Positions 1 to 7,866 of a stretch of DNA of 64,000 bases are shown one piece after another. The stretch is from an uncultured Bacteroidales bacterium. GTDB taxonomy: Bacteria; Bacteroidota; Bacteroidia; Bacteroidales; Paludibacteraceae. The notes under the pieces are model-generated. The model ran no database searches. It was not told where the DNA came from and saw only the letters and a list, made by a program, of their open reading frames with translations. Location of the stretch: assembly GCA_900319645.1 (NCBI GenBank), contig ONPG01000021.1:1-64000 (forward strand), given 5' to 3'. The position numbers were made by a program, and so were the translations under genes. Positions within the stretch are counted from its first letter, which is position 1. The number at the start of each line of letters is the position of its first letter.

Positions 1-1
1 C

Positions 2-133
2 GACCAGGCACGCTGGGCAGCCGCCCGCAAAGCCGGCGACCCGCACCGCACCTTCCGCGGATGGCTCTTCGCCAAAGGCTGGGAGAACTACGACGAGGAA
101 AGCGGAACCGTTATCTGGCCAAGCGAGCTCTAA
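2..133 (+). CDS. C-terminal end of an unidentified protein (partial)
   Basis: The window opens inside an open frame that runs 43 codons to a TAA at 131-133. The peptide is rich in Trp, Arg and acidic residues and ends in VIWPSEL. Nothing in this short tail identifies a family. It is kept as a gene because the frame is open from the window edge and the stop is followed by a repeat element and a strong hairpin terminator, as expected at the end of a transcription unit. The longer overlapping frame starting at 61 runs through the terminator and the tRNA and is not real. Confidence 0.5.
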   Translation, partial: DQARWAAARKAGDPHRTFRGWLFAKGWENYDEESGTVIWPSEL

Positions 134-189
134 CACCTCGGAGATTGACTGCCGCTTGGCGGCATTGGCTCCTCGGTTTAGCTCTCGCT

Positions 190-266
190 CCCCACGGGAT
201 GCACGCTGTTGGCATCCCGCGGGGACCCCAAATGGCTTTAACGGCTTTGGCCTTGGCTTTGGCTAC
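190..266 (+). repeat. Dispersed intergenic repeat, copy A
   Basis: The segment holds an 8-bp hairpin (CGGGATGC at 195-202, GCATCCCG at 212-219), then GGGGACCCCAAATGGCT at 221-237, then a run of YTTGGC units. A related copy lies on the opposite strand at 30873-30916: 25 nt at its core match with one difference. A shorter copy lies at 39561-39600. The element sits between a gene end and a terminator. Function unknown. Confidence 0.7.
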
Positions 267-274
267 AAAAAAAA

Positions 275-295
275 ATGACGGCTTCGTGCCGTCAT
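275..295. terminator. Bidirectional rho-independent terminator
   Basis: Perfect 8-bp stem ATGACGGC / GCCGTCAT with a 5-nt loop, preceded by an A run (267-275) and followed by a T run (296-301). It can end the upstream + gene and also the tRNA-Pro transcript arriving on the - strand. Confidence 0.85.
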
Positions 296-302
296 TTTTT
301 TG

Positions 303-375
303 TCGAGAAGAGGTGACTCGAACACCCGACCCCCACGTCCCGAACGTGGTGCGCTACCAACTGCGCTACTTCTCG
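303..375 (-). tRNA. tRNA-Pro (anticodon CGG)
   Basis: Read on the - strand, a full cloverleaf can be drawn. The acceptor stem CGAGAAG pairs with CTTCTCG. The D-arm contains AGCGCAGTTGGTAGCGC. The anticodon stem CCACG/CGTGG encloses the loop TTCGGGA (anticodon CGG, reading CCG codons), and the T-loop is TTCGAGT. The discriminator base is A and CCA is not encoded. A perfect promoter lies upstream at 417-448 and a terminator follows at 275-295. Confidence 0.93.
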
Positions 376-416
376 GTTTTTGAGAAAACATCAATGGTTT
401 TTCACAAAAGCGGGTG

Positions 417-448
417 CAAAATTACTGCTTTTTTTTGATATAGCCAAA
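417..448 (-). promoter_or_regulatory. Promoter of tRNA-Pro
   Basis: On the - strand, TTTG (445-448), 20 nt, then TAATTTTG (417-424). This matches the Bacteroidota primary sigma consensus TTTG-N19-21-TAnnTTTG. Transcription would start near 410, about 35 nt before the mature tRNA. Confidence 0.8.
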
Positions 449-517
449 TTTTTCTGCATTTTTTTGCAAAATAATGCAAATTTAGTGGCGTTTAACCTGT
501 TTTTGGGAGATAAAAAG

Positions 518-582
518 GGCTGATTATGCGAATTACGCTTATGAAAGAACACTAACCTTTCGCTATATTCGCATAATCAGCC
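518..582 (-). terminator. Long inverted repeat downstream of the aldo/keto reductase
   Basis: Sixteen-bp perfect arms (518-533 and 567-582) flank a 33-nt loop. On the - strand the second arm is followed by CTTTTTA, so it can act as terminator of the reductase gene. The reductase stop codon lies in the T-run just outside the other arm. The loop is long for a simple terminator. Confidence 0.6.
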
Positions 583-590
583 GTTTTTTT

Positions 591-1547
591 TTAGTTCAGT
601 ACCGCGAGGTTGTTCTCCAGTTGGGCAACCGAGCTGGCACCGACCAGGACGGAGGTCACTCCTGCCTGATCAAGGATCCACGTCAAAGCTTCCTGCGCAA
701 TCGAGCGTCCGTTGGTACGGCCTTTTGCTTCCAGTTCGTGGAGATAATCCAGCAGTTTGGGAGTGCGGCTGTAGGGATGGAGGAAATGATCCTTCGCCAT
801 GCGCGAGTCGGCGGGGATACCCTCCAGATAGCGGTCGGTGAGCAGTCCCTGTGCCAGCGGAGAGTAAGCGATAAATCCGATACCCTGCTCGCGGCAAAAC
901 TCCAGAATACCTTCTTCGATAGGTTTTTGATAGAGCATATTGAGCCGTCCCTGATAGATCAGGAGCGGCGTTTTTGCTTCCCGGAGGTAATCGACTGCAT
1001 AGCGAAGGGGTTCGAGCGGCCAGTTGGAGATACCCAGATAGAGCGCTTTGCCGCTGCGGACGATATCCACCATCGCCTGAAGGGTCTCCTCGACGGGCGT
1101 GTCCGGGTCGAACCGGTGGGAGTAGAACAGATCGACATAATCGAGGTGCATGCGCCGAAGCGACTGGTCGAGACTCGCCATGAGGTACTTGCGGCTGCCA
1201 TGGTCGCCGTAGGGTCCGGGCCACATGTCATACCCCGCCTTGGTGGAGATGAACAGTTCGTCGCGGTAGGGCCGGAAATCATCGTCCATGAGTCTTCCCA
1301 TCGTGACCTCGGCGCTGCCGTAGGGAGGACCGTAGTTGTTCGCCAGATCGAAATGGGTGATTCCGTGGTCGAACGCATAATGGGTGATAGCACGGCTCCG
1401 CTCGTAGGGATCCACCCCTCCGAAATTGTGCCAGAAGCCGAGACTCACTCGGGGCAGCAGTACGCCGCTCCTTCCGCACCGGGCATAAAGCGTCTGCGCC
1501 CGGTCATACCGCCCTTCGGCGGCGAAATAACGTTGCTGAATATCCAT
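591..1547 (-). CDS. Aldo/keto reductase, YghZ/AKR14-like
   Basis: An NADPH-dependent aldo/keto reductase of 318 aa that most resembles the E. coli YghZ (L-glyceraldehyde 3-phosphate/methylglyoxal reductase) group. The blocks HFDLANNYGPP, STKAGYDMWPGPYG and SRKYLMASLDQSL are visible. The catalytic tetrad reads D67, Y72, K103 and H144. The start was placed at 1547 because the open frame upstream translates an intergenic repeat. The family normally continues about 25 residues after the last helix (QLENNLAVLN here), so the C-terminus looks clipped, with the stop lying beside a T-run and hairpin. It lies downstream of the PUL regulator on the same strand, but nothing ties its function to glucan use; a role in carbonyl detoxification is the family-based guess. 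Confidence 0.9.
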   Translation of the reverse strand: MDIQQRYFAAEGRYDRAQTLYARCGRSGVLLPRVSLGFWHNFGGVDPYERSRAITHYAFDHGITHFDLANNYGPPYGSAEVTMGRLMDDDFRPYRDELFISTKAGYDMWPGPYGDHGSRKYLMASLDQSLRRMHLDYVDLFYSHRFDPDTPVEETLQAMVDIVRSGKALYLGISNWPLEPLRYAVDYLREAKTPLLIYQGRLNMLYQKPIEEGILEFCREQGIGFIAYSPLAQGLLTDRYLEGIPADSRMAKDHFLHPYSRTPKLLDYLHELEAKGRTNGRSIAQEALTWILDQAGVTSVLVGASSVAQLENNLAVLN

Positions 1548-1552
1548 AATGT

Positions 1553-1600
1553 GATTTACGATTTGACGATTTACAATTTTACGATTTATTGACGATTTAG
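1553..1600. repeat. AATCGTAAATCGTC tandem-type repeat before a start codon
   Basis: Imperfect 7-8 nt units (ATTTACG / ATTTGACG on the + strand) fill the gap between the regulator stop and the reductase start. The same units occur at 43619-43660 and 62299-62342, each time directly 5' of the ATG of a - strand gene. Confidence 0.75.
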
Positions 1601-1611
1601 TTTTATTGACT

Positions 1612-3135
1612 TCAGTACCTGGCGGCGAGGGAGCGGATCTTGGGCTCGAAATCGTCGCGGTTGCCAAGGGCGTTGTTCTTGATCTTGACGCGGTAATTGC
1701 TGATGGTGTTGGGGCTGTAGCAGAGCAGTTCGGCTATCTTGGCGGAACTGTCGATACCCAGAAGAATGAGGGCGAAGATACGCATCTCCACCGTCATGCG
1801 TTCGCCGGGTTTGGGAGTGATGCGCGCTTCGGGTTTGAGGAGCGCATTGAAATCCTCGACAAACGTACCGTAGAGCGAGAGGAAGGTGTCGTCGAACGAG
1901 CGGTAGAAATTCTCCATCTCGCGATCCATGAACGCCGATGGATCTTTCTCTCCGGCTCGCCGCGCCATGGTGGTCAACCGGCGGATATAGTCGTTATACA
2001 CCTCCAGGTAGCGGCATATATACTGCTCCTTGACGATGTTCGCCTCCTTGAGTTGGCGGTTGGTGGTAGAGAGTTGGGTGTTGATAGCCGAGAGTTTCTT
2101 GTTCTGCCGCACGATATACAAACCGGCGAGCACCCAGCCGAAGAGAACGAGTGCGAGCGCTGAAAGGGCGATCACCAGATTGATGTAGTTGCGGCGAAGC
2201 CGCTGCTCGTATTCGTTGCCGATGGTATGACCGAGGGCGTAAGTCTGGATATAGCGCGCAGGCGCATTGAAGAGCGAAGCGTTGGTGAGGGTGTAGTCGC
2301 TGATGATATGGGCGTTGGTGAGATCGCCGGCATCATAGCAGTCCCGCGCAATGAGCCATGAGGAGCCGTTGTCGGTGATACCGCATCGTACGTCGGAAAT
2401 AGCGGAGCGTATCAGCCACTCGCGGCGTTTGAGGGCGTCCCCCGCCTGCTCATAGAGCATAGCGTGCCCGTAAGCGAGAATAGCATACTGGTTGTTTTCG
2501 GGCTGCGTAGCATTGATCAGTTGCATGCTGGCTTGCAGCGCCGTAGGCCAGTCGTGCGCATCTGACGCCTTGTAGAGAGTCAGCCAGAGGCGGCTCTCCG
2601 CGGTATGCAGCGTGTCCTGCTCCAACGCCACCAGGAGCGAGTCGTAGTAGTGAGCGGCTATCTCCCCCCACTCCGCCATACCAAACGCAGGGAGGAGCGA
2701 GGTGGTGGAAGCTTCCTTATAGAGCAGCCACAGCACTTTGTAGCCCTCCACCGACTGGACGGAGGGTGCACCGGGCAGATCGAGCAAAGCAAACGCATTG
2801 GCGTAGTGTCCGGAATAGGTGTAGAGCTGGATCAAACCGAGAAACGCCTCGCTGTTATAGGGTTCGGGTGCTTCACGCAGGCGTATAAAATAGGTACGCG
2901 CGCTATCGGACTGGAAATGCTGGTACTCCTGCGCCAAATGGAGAAGCACCTTGTCGGATTGCGGACAAAGATACTTGAGCGAGTCGATACGCGCCTGACG
3001 ACGCGCTATATAGACATCCGATCGCGCGATCTCAGCCGTATAGACATTCAATAGCGAATCGATTGTAGCATCCGCCCAAGCCGGCACCCACACGGAGCAC
3101 CCCAAACACAAGAGAAACAGAAAACGTTTGAACAT
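1612..3135 (-). CDS. DUF6377-type membrane-anchored HTH regulator (probable PUL regulator)
   Basis: A 507-aa protein. It has an N-terminal signal peptide (MFKRFLFLLCLGCSVWVPAWA), a helical TPR-like region of about 280 residues, one transmembrane helix at about 318-342, a short coiled segment, and a C-terminal LuxR/GerE-like helix-turn-helix at about 447-495 (IAELLCYSPNTISNYRVKIK). This order is typical of DUF6377 regulators of Bacteroidota, where a periplasmic sensor half is joined to a cytosolic DNA-binding half. It starts at 3135, since the longer frame has no signal peptide and would run through the promoter. It diverges from the beta-glucan PUL, so control of that locus is the natural inference. 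The ligand is unknown. Confidence 0.85.
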   Translation of the reverse strand: MFKRFLFLLCLGCSVWVPAWADATIDSLLNVYTAEIARSDVYIARRQARIDSLKYLCPQSDKVLLHLAQEYQHFQSDSARTYFIRLREAPEPYNSEAFLGLIQLYTYSGHYANAFALLDLPGAPSVQSVEGYKVLWLLYKEASTTSLLPAFGMAEWGEIAAHYYDSLLVALEQDTLHTAESRLWLTLYKASDAHDWPTALQASMQLINATQPENNQYAILAYGHAMLYEQAGDALKRREWLIRSAISDVRCGITDNGSSWLIARDCYDAGDLTNAHIISDYTLTNASLFNAPARYIQTYALGHTIGNEYEQRLRRNYINLVIALSALALVLFGWVLAGLYIVRQNKKLSAINTQLSTTNRQLKEANIVKEQYICRYLEVYNDYIRRLTTMARRAGEKDPSAFMDREMENFYRSFDDTFLSLYGTFVEDFNALLKPEARITPKPGERMTVEMRIFALILLGIDSSAKIAELLCYSPNTISNYRVKIKNNALGNRDDFEPKIRSLAARY

Positions 3136-3154
3136 AGCAAATTCATTTTGAGTG

Positions 3155-3186
3155 CAAAGGTACAATAAATTTATGATATATGCAAA
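3155..3186 (-). promoter_or_regulatory. Promoter of the DUF6377 regulator
   Basis: On the - strand, TTTG (183-186 of the 3 kb block), 20 nt, TACCTTTG (3155-3162). Transcription would begin about 12 nt before the ATG at 3135, leaving a very short leader. Confidence 0.85.
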
Positions 3187-3541
3187 TTTTACGACGACAA
3201 ATTGCCGAATTTTTGCAAAGTAGAGTTGGCAAAAGGGGTACATTCAACGTACTTTTTTTAGCCTTGCAAAATACATAAACGACTGATAATCTGAGATAAT
3301 TACCGTACTTTGATGTACTTTTACGTTGTGCAGTATATTTGAACGCTTGCGCATGTGAGAAAAAAGCAGTAATTTTGTCGTCGAAATTGCTCGCCTATGT
3401 GATTTCGCTAAAGCAAAATGAAGCGGCTCGCAATTTCTCCTCCTCCCCACAAAACACCACAGCGTTAGCGTTTCGCGGGGAACCCGAAAAGGGAAAGCGG
3501 AGCAAACTATAGTTAACAAAAATAATTCACAAAAAAATTTC
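3187..3541 (+). promoter_or_regulatory. Intergenic control region of the PUL
   Basis: About 355 nt without a gene. A usable + promoter is TTG (3347-3349), 20 nt, TAATTTTG (3370-3377). Transcription would then start near 3384 and give a leader of about 158 nt. The leader can fold: GAAATTGC at 3383-3390 is complementary to GCAATTTC at 3430-3437. No direct repeat clear enough to call an operator was found, although the regulator for the locus is divergently encoded here. Confidence 0.5.
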
Positions 3542-4639
3542 ATGGCCATGAAAAAATTTTCCACTATTCAACATGCCTTGATGGCAGGAAAGAAATTATT
3601 GCTTTCAGTGATTGCAATCAGTATCTCAGCAACGGTTTTCGCCATTGATTGGGACAGTTATGCCTGGCTGGGTGACGGCGCAGGAGGCGGTGCTTATTCG
3701 GAGATGTACAAAGTAGCTCCGGCTGAGGGACAAAACGTAGTGAACATCCAGAAACCGGGTTTTGCTGCGGAAGACGGTATCTACACCAACTTCCCGGCCG
3801 GAATCAGTGCTTGTTCGCTGGGTGAGAAATGCGCTATTGACGGTGCGGGAGTGGTGCTTTATCTGAGCGCTTTCACCGCCAAAGAGACCGACGTAACCGT
3901 TACAGCCGGCGACAAAGAGTATGCTTTCACCGTATTCTACAAGAACGGTCAGGGAGGCCAGCAGGACGACACAGAGTACACCATCACGGTTATCCAGCCT
4001 GCTCAGGGCGGCACTATCGCTGCGGATGCCACCAAAGCTGTTTACCACACCACCATCACACTGACCGCTACTCCAGTAGAGGGCAAGCAACTGGACAAAT
4101 GGATTGTCATTGACGCAGAGAGCAACCCTGTTGCTGTCAGCAAGAACAAGTTCGACATGCCCAAGAGCAATGTGACCGTAACGGCTACATTCAAAGACAA
4201 AGTGGATCTGAAGCCCGCTACCTACAGCGGCAGCAAGAAGGAGGGAGAAACCACATTCGAGTGGAGCGTTACCCGCAATACCGACCAGACCCTGACCTTT
4301 GCTATCAGCTGGGACAAAGAGCTGGAAGGCGCAGCTCCCCAAGTCAACATCAAAGACAACTATATCGCTATGACAGCGACGGGCAAGTCCGCCACCTACA
4401 CCACCACGGATATCTACGACGACGGAGACCAACTGAACTTCTTCTTCTACGTAGCCTATACCGGAGCCGCCGCACGGATCGACGTGCAGTACACGGTAGG
4501 CGAATCCAACGAGACGGACACCACCGCTTTTGAGCGCGTATATAATAATGAGACGCGCACGCGCAAAGTGATAGAGAACGGCACCATCGTCATCATCAAG
4601 GACGGTATCCGCTACAATGCACTCGGAACAAAACTATAA
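3542..4639 (+). CDS. Secreted PUL protein: DWSxY-type N-module, InlB-like repeat, C-terminal tag
   Basis: 365 aa with an N-terminal hydrophobic signal (about residues 17-34) and no lipobox. Residues about 35-135 form a module (starts IDWDSYAWLGDGAGGG, ends near VLYLSAFTAKETDVTV) that is nearly repeated in the next gene. Residues about 148-225 resemble an InlB B-repeat/Ig-like fold (TITVIQPAQGG ... VTVTATFK). A further beta-rich domain follows, and the last 25 residues are a tag (RKVIENGTIVIIKDG) shared by four other proteins of the locus. No catalytic motif is seen. A surface glucan-binding role is inferred from the neighbours. The start at 3542 (MAMKK) or 3548 (MKK) cannot be separated. Confidence 0.75.
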   Translation: MAMKKFSTIQHALMAGKKLLLSVIAISISATVFAIDWDSYAWLGDGAGGGAYSEMYKVAPAEGQNVVNIQKPGFAAEDGIYTNFPAGISACSLGEKCAIDGAGVVLYLSAFTAKETDVTVTAGDKEYAFTVFYKNGQGGQQDDTEYTITVIQPAQGGTIAADATKAVYHTTITLTATPVEGKQLDKWIVIDAESNPVAVSKNKFDMPKSNVTVTATFKDKVDLKPATYSGSKKEGETTFEWSVTRNTDQTLTFAISWDKELEGAAPQVNIKDNYIAMTATGKSATYTTTDIYDDGDQLNFFFYVAYTGAAARIDVQYTVGESNETDTTAFERVYNNETRTRKVIENGTIVIIKDGIRYNALGTKL

Positions 4640-4675
4640 CCCAAAATATTTATTTAACAAAAAAATCTAACAGTT

Positions 4676-7600
4676 ATGAAAAAGATTTCATTCTTGTTTG
4701 CGCTCCTATGCGCAAGTGTAATGAGCTTTGCAGCCATCGACTGGAGTCAGTATGAATACTTGGGCGACGGCGCCGGCGGTGGTGCTTATTCCAACAAGTA
4801 CAAAGTAGCTCCTGCCGAGGGACAAAACGTAGTGAATATCCAGAAACCGGGTTGGGCCGCTGAAGCCGGTATTTACACCAGCGATTTCGGTGGTGCTATC
4901 CAGTCCTGCTCGCTGGGTGACAAGTGCGCTATTGACGGCGGCGGTGTAGTACTGTATCTGAGTGCTTTCACTGCCAAGGAGACCGAAGTTACCATCGTTG
5001 CGGCACTGGGAACCAAGACCTTCACCGTTTACTACGAAGACGGTACGGAAGGCGGCGGTAGCGGAGAGCCTTCCAAGATTTACGATACCAACTTCGCTCT
5101 GGCCAGCAACGGCAGTTCAGCAACCGCCAGCAGCGGCAACGCCGCATTAGCCATTGACGGCGATGAAGGCACCCGCTGGGAGAGTGCAGCAACCGATGAC
5201 GAGACATGGACGCTGGATATGGGTCAGGCTCGTATCTTCAACACCATCAAGATCCTCTGGGAAGGCGCGTATGCCAAAGAGTTTGAGTTGACCTACTCGA
5301 TGGACGGCGAGACCTGGAACACGCTCTACACCGAGACCAATCTGACCAAAGCGGGTTGGCAGACGATTGAGGTGGAAGAAACCACAGCGCAGTACATCAA
5401 ATATCACGGCACCAAACGCGCAACCGGTTGGGGTCAAAGTTTCTTTGAGTTCCAAGTGCTGCTGCCGGGCGTCAGCACCCTGACAACGATTGATCTGAGT
5501 GCTGCAAGCACGATTTCGAAAACAGGCGGCAACGGAGTGGCATTGACCGCCAGTCCGAAAGACCAGAACGGCAAACCGATGGAGGCAGAGATCAGCTATG
5601 AGATTACTCCTGCTGCCGCCGGAAATGTAATAAACGGCAAGTATGTAGCCGCCCAAACAGGTGCAGCCAGCATCGTGGCTTACAACGGCGAGGTGCGTTC
5701 CAAAGCTGTCACCATCTATGGTGTAGCAAGCGACAACCTGGCGCTGAGCACCAATATCACCACGGACAACAAGATTGTAGCCCAATCTGACTTCGCTCCC
5801 GATGGCACCGATGCCTTCTACGCCGTGGATGGCAATGCGGGTAGTGTATATCAGGGTAGAGCCTCCAATAGTGCCGGTGTGGATTTCGATGCTTGGTTTG
5901 TAGTGGACCTGGGTGCGTACTATAATATTGACATGGTTACCATCAATTTCGAGGGAGCCTGCGCACAGAACTACCACGTGGATTTCTCGGCAGACAACAC
6001 CGAATGGCTTCTTGGCTATGACTTCGTAGGAACACCGGGTATCTATGGCCGTACCGACTATATCAGCACCCTGACCAACAACCAGAAGGTGCGCTACGTA
6101 CGCTTCTGGAGCACCAAGGCTGCCACCGAGTGGGGAATGAAGATTTTTGAGTTCCAAGTCTTTGGTCAAGAGTGGGTGGACAGCGGTGACACCGAGGCTC
6201 CGGTAATGGTCAGCGCTACGCTGGTAAGCAAGAACCACAATACGGCAGTCATTGCAGTGGAAGCTACCGACAATCATGAGATTGCTTCTTACCGCGTTAC
6301 AGGTACTGATCTGGACAAGAAAATTGCCGCAGTGGATGGCAAGATTACCGTAACCGGATTGACCCCGAACACAGCTTACACTCTCACCGTGACTGCTTTT
6401 GACGTAGCAGGCAACGAGTCGGCGAACAGCAAGAGCGTAGAGTTCACCACCGACAATTACATGACTGCTCCCACGGCAGCCGCTGAAGCTCCGACATGGG
6501 ATGCCAGCTTAGTGAAAGCCATCTACAGCCCGACCTATAGTGCCAACTGCGGTTTCGGCGAATGGGGCAGCGGTACGACCGTAACGGATACCGAGTTCGG
6601 AAAGAAATACGTTACCGTAGGCGGTGGCTATTTCGGTATGGTTGATTTCGCTATCAACGCCCTCACGATGGAGAAACTGCACTTCGACATCTGGATTGCC
6701 GATGATGCTACTATCCGTATCGTACCTATCTGGGGCGGTGCAGAGCAAGGCGTGACGGCTACGCTGAAAGGCCAGCAGTGGAACTGCGTAGATATTGCGC
6801 TGGAGCAGTACACCGGTATCACCGACTGGAGCAATATCTTCCAGATGAAGATTGACCAGGCATCGAACCTGACCTTCTGGGTAGGCAATGCGTATTTCTA
6901 CCGCGAGAGCGAGTTGGTGGACGATGTCAAGCCGACCAACGTAACGGCAGCCAAAGCATCGGAGTCGTATTTCTCTGTAGTACTGACCGTATCGGCAGAG
7001 GACAACAGCGGCGCAGTGCTCTACGTAGTGAAAAACGGCGAGACAGAAGTAGGCAGCGGTGCAGGCGCCAGCGGTGCAAACGTGAACATCACTGTCAACA
7101 ACCTGACTCCGAACACCGAGTACAACCTCCATGTGATTGCCAAGGACGGCAATGACAATGCCGCAGAGCCGGTAGCCGTACCCGTCAAGACCAAAGAAGC
7201 TCCCGCGGCTGCGCCCGTTCCGACGTTCGCCAACATGGAGAAAGTAGTGCCTGTCTTCACCGATGCACAAGCAGGCGGTCCTGTCATTGAATTCGGTGCA
7301 TGGGGACAATCGACAGTAGGTATGTTTGCCGAACTGGCAGCCAACGACCATGTATGCTACGGCAGCAACTTCAACTATATGGGCTGGTTGCTTACTCCGG
7401 CAGTCAACGCCACGGATATGCAATACCTGCATGTGGATCTCTACAGCGCTACGCTCGACAAGATCTCCGTGACTCCGATCAGCCCGGGTCATGAGGGCGT
7501 CAAAGCCATTGAGTTGACCAAGAACCAATGGAACTGCGTAGAGATCGACCTGAGCGCTTATGAAGGCAAGGAGATTGATTGGAGCAATATCTTCCAGTTC

Positions 7601-7789
7601 AAGTTCTTCGAGGCAGCTCCCACCGGCGGCGATCTGTTCATCGACAACGTATTCTTCTACACCCCGAAAACTACGGCTGTAGAAAATGTACAAGGCGACA
7701 AGATACAAAGTAGAAAGGTTATCGAGAACGGCGTTCTCTATATCATCCGCGACGGTGTACGCTACAACGTAATGGGTGCCCGTCAGTAA
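4676..7789 (+). CDS. Large secreted multidomain binding protein (two discoidin/CBM32-like domains)
   Basis: 1037 aa with a signal peptide (1-19). The order is: DWSxY module (about 20-125) paralogous to the previous gene; F5/8 type C (discoidin, CBM32-like) domain about 135-265 (NFALASNGSSATA ... SFFEFQV); Ig-like stretch about 268-350; second F5/8 C domain about 352-500; FN3-like about 507-590; a beta-sandwich-like module about 600-745 (FDIWIADDATIRIVP); a second FN3-like domain; a second copy of the sandwich module; and the C-terminal tag (RKVIENGVLYIIRDG). There is no catalytic signature. Binding of the target glucan at the cell surface or in the medium is the likely role. It is separated from the next gene by a strong hairpin. 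Confidence 0.82.
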   Translation: MKKISFLFALLCASVMSFAAIDWSQYEYLGDGAGGGAYSNKYKVAPAEGQNVVNIQKPGWAAEAGIYTSDFGGAIQSCSLGDKCAIDGGGVVLYLSAFTAKETEVTIVAALGTKTFTVYYEDGTEGGGSGEPSKIYDTNFALASNGSSATASSGNAALAIDGDEGTRWESAATDDETWTLDMGQARIFNTIKILWEGAYAKEFELTYSMDGETWNTLYTETNLTKAGWQTIEVEETTAQYIKYHGTKRATGWGQSFFEFQVLLPGVSTLTTIDLSAASTISKTGGNGVALTASPKDQNGKPMEAEISYEITPAAAGNVINGKYVAAQTGAASIVAYNGEVRSKAVTIYGVASDNLALSTNITTDNKIVAQSDFAPDGTDAFYAVDGNAGSVYQGRASNSAGVDFDAWFVVDLGAYYNIDMVTINFEGACAQNYHVDFSADNTEWLLGYDFVGTPGIYGRTDYISTLTNNQKVRYVRFWSTKAATEWGMKIFEFQVFGQEWVDSGDTEAPVMVSATLVSKNHNTAVIAVEATDNHEIASYRVTGTDLDKKIAAVDGKITVTGLTPNTAYTLTVTAFDVAGNESANSKSVEFTTDNYMTAPTAAAEAPTWDASLVKAIYSPTYSANCGFGEWGSGTTVTDTEFGKKYVTVGGGYFGMVDFAINALTMEKLHFDIWIADDATIRIVPIWGGAEQGVTATLKGQQWNCVDIALEQYTGITDWSNIFQMKIDQASNLTFWVGNAYFYRESELVDDVKPTNVTAAKASESYFSVVLTVSAEDNSGAVLYVVKNGETEVGSGAGASGANVNITVNNLTPNTEYNLHVIAKDGNDNAAEPVAVPVKTKEAPAAAPVPTFANMEKVVPVFTDAQAGGPVIEFGAWGQSTVGMFAELAANDHVCYGSNFNYMGWLLTPAVNATDMQYLHVDLYSATLDKISVTPISPGHEGVKAIELTKNQWNCVEIDLSAYEGKEIDWSNIFQFKFFEAAPTGGDLFIDNVFFYTPKTTAVENVQGDKIQSRKVIENGVLYIIRDGVRYNVMGARQ

Positions 7790-7798
7790 CGAACGGTT

Positions 7799-7825
7799 CC
7801 CTCCGCCTTGTGAGGAGGCGGAGGG
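7799..7825 (+). terminator. Intercistronic GC-rich hairpin
   Basis: Ten-bp perfect stem (7799-7808 with 7816-7825) and a 7-nt loop just after the stop of the preceding gene. No T-run follows, so mRNA stabilisation or partial attenuation is as likely as termination. Confidence 0.6.
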
Positions 7826-7866
7826 GATTCCCATTTAGATTATCCAAACCAAAAAACACATCTATT

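Noticed and set aside
61-438. 125-codon open frame on the + strand
   Set aside because: Passes through a repeat, a terminator and the tRNA gene.
621-1592. 323-codon open frame on the + strand
   Set aside because: Antisense to the aldo/keto reductase; no domain, no start context, and the reductase frame is clearly coding.
3383-3437. Leader of the first PUL gene as a riboswitch
   Set aside because: Only one 8-bp complementary pair; no known riboswitch pattern.
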